From contig JAGAEK010000056.1 of assembly GCA_017828835.1 (NCBI GenBank), positions 1 to 13,906 of the forward strand: a DNA stretch of 13,906 nucleotides. Reading direction: 5' to 3'. Numbering within the stretch: the first letter of the stretch is position 1; every line of letters begins with the position of its first letter. Both the position numbers and the translations under genes were made by a program. Below are positions 12,961 to 13,906 of this stretch, one piece after another. The stretch comes from Oscillospiraceae bacterium. Lineage in GTDB: Bacteria; Bacillota; Clostridia; Oscillospirales; Ruminococcaceae. The notes under the pieces were generated by a model. It worked only from the letters and a program-made list of their open reading frames with translations. It was not told the DNA's origin and searched no databases.

Positions 12961-13906
12961 TTATCTGCTTGCGATACCGCAGATGACTTTTGCCATATCA
13001 GGTTCCGCTGACATCTTTTCCGCAAAAATATCAAAATATTCAAGGCTCATCGGCAAAATCACGCCATATGCAGAATACGTGCTAAAGTCATACTGCATAC
13101 TGCTGTCGATTGAAAAGCTGTAACTGTAAACGCTGTTCGATATATCCGCGCTATCCATGATCCGGAACAGTTTATCAATGTCCATCACAAATTCAACTTC
13201 AACGGGATGAGAATATTGTGCCTCATAATTCTTATAAGCATCACTCAACATATCACTGATCGTCGACATCGTTTCGTTTGTTTCAGTCAATTCGGCTGTA
13301 ACACGGTCGATATCAAATCTTACGTTTTCCCATAAGCCCGATTCGTGTACTAAACCTACCCATCTTTCATAGTTTGTCTCTTCAATCTTATCAATTTGTT
13401 CGTCCGGCAATATATAAGGTCTCATGTCGTAAGGATAAATATCTCCAAGCAAAAGTTTGTCAACTATATCAGTTTCCGTATATTCGCCTTGCAAATAATA
13501 ATCATATAAATCTTTTACATAAATGAGTACCTTTTCCCGGTTGAACGCTTCGTTCTGTATATCCATCCATTCTCCGATGGTCTTTCCGTTCAATTCGATG
13601 TCTGCGAAAAACGGCTTGTCTTCGTCCCAGGATCTATAAGTTCCCGACCGACCGACTCCTAATAATTCGATCGCGTATCGTTCATCAGCCGGATGTTCGG
13701 ACGTCAGCAGATCATAAAGCTCTTTCGTTACCTTCAGTCCTTTATAATCCAACGCGCTGTCCAGAGAATTGTTCCTGTTTTCATTTGATGAAAAGTTTAC
13801 CTCGATCTCGGAAAGTTCTTTCATATTATAGAAAAGTTTCAGATTTTGTGATTTCAGAACTTCCCAGGATTCCGGCTTACGGTCGTTCGATACTTCTCCG
13901 TTTTCC
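12961..13906 (-). CDS. Unrecognised protein, C-terminal part; N-terminus beyond the window
   Basis: I do not recognise this protein. The frame is open from the right edge of the window to the TAA at 12961-12963, giving at least 314 residues without the N-terminus. A methionine at 13824 is in frame, but no ribosome binding site precedes it and the frame continues upstream of it, so it is probably internal. The visible part is strongly acidic, rich in Asp, Glu, Tyr and Ser, has no membrane segment and few cysteines, and contains regular helical stretches (for example NREKVLIYVKDLYDYYLQGE). This would fit the soluble part of a secreted or membrane-anchored protein, but the N-terminus needed to judge that is missing. 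It converges on the EF-G2-like gene and shares the terminator at 12912-12952. Confidence 0.7.
   Translation of the reverse strand, partial: ENGEVSNDRKPESWEVLKSQNLKLFYNMKELSEIEVNFSSNENRNNSLDSALDYKGLKVTKELYDLLTSEHPADERYAIELLGVGRSGTYRSWDEDKPFFADIELNGKTIGEWMDIQNEAFNREKVLIYVKDLYDYYLQGEYTETDIVDKLLLGDIYPYDMRPYILPDEQIDKIEETNYERWVGLVHESGLWENVRFDIDRVTAELTETNETMSTISDMLSDAYKNYEAQYSHPVEVEFVMDIDKLFRIMDSADISNSVYSYSFSIDSSMQYDFSTYSAYGVILPMSLEYFDIFAEKMSAEPDMAKVICGIASR

Overview
The window comes from an endospore-forming, low-to-middle GC member of the Clostridia, most likely of the Oscillospiraceae/Ruminococcaceae type. This rests on a complete spoIIA operon (SpoIIAA, SpoIIAB, sigma-F), a DUF6062-family protein, strong AAGGAG-type ribosome binding sites and the general codon style. 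It is mostly chromosomal housekeeping DNA. I see no rRNA, tRNA, CRISPR array, insertion sequence or phage gene.

Layout. A ThuA-like gene (89-805) stands alone between a sigma-A promoter and a hairpin terminator, and its leucine codon choice differs from its neighbours. Next come trpS (1061-2059, own promoter) and folC (about 2195-3481), separated by a 135-base gap packed with three inverted repeats. A terminator at 3537-3575 precedes spoIIAA-spoIIAB-sigF (3609-5056), the forespore sigma-F switch, in which spoIIAB and sigF overlap by 37 bases. sigF converges on ogg, an 8-oxoguanine DNA glycosylase on the minus strand (5123-5956). ogg diverges from a DUF6062 gene (6056-6748) across a palindromic promoter region. 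An AT-rich gap with DnaA-box-like sites leads to a small tail-anchored protein of unknown function (about 6986-7261).

rlmB (7358-8146) and an 826-residue membrane protein (8164-10644) then form one transcription unit. The membrane protein looks like a P-type ATPase that has lost its catalytic signatures and gained a long disordered N-terminus; it is the most unusual gene here. After a terminator and a new promoter comes a TTG-started EF-G paralogue of the EF-G2 class (10824-12902), which lacks the catalytic switch II histidine. A bidirectional terminator (12912-12952) separates it from an unrecognised minus-strand gene that runs off the right edge.

Functional links. Only spoIIAA-spoIIAB-sigF (one regulatory circuit) and rlmB plus the pseudo-ATPase (one transcript) are clearly coupled. 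The rest are independent units concerned with translation (trpS, rlmB, EF-G2), folate metabolism (folC) and DNA repair (ogg). The small protein and rlmB both lack a well-spaced ATG, GTG or TTG, and each has a Shine-Dalgarno-like sequence 6-8 bases before an in-frame ACG.
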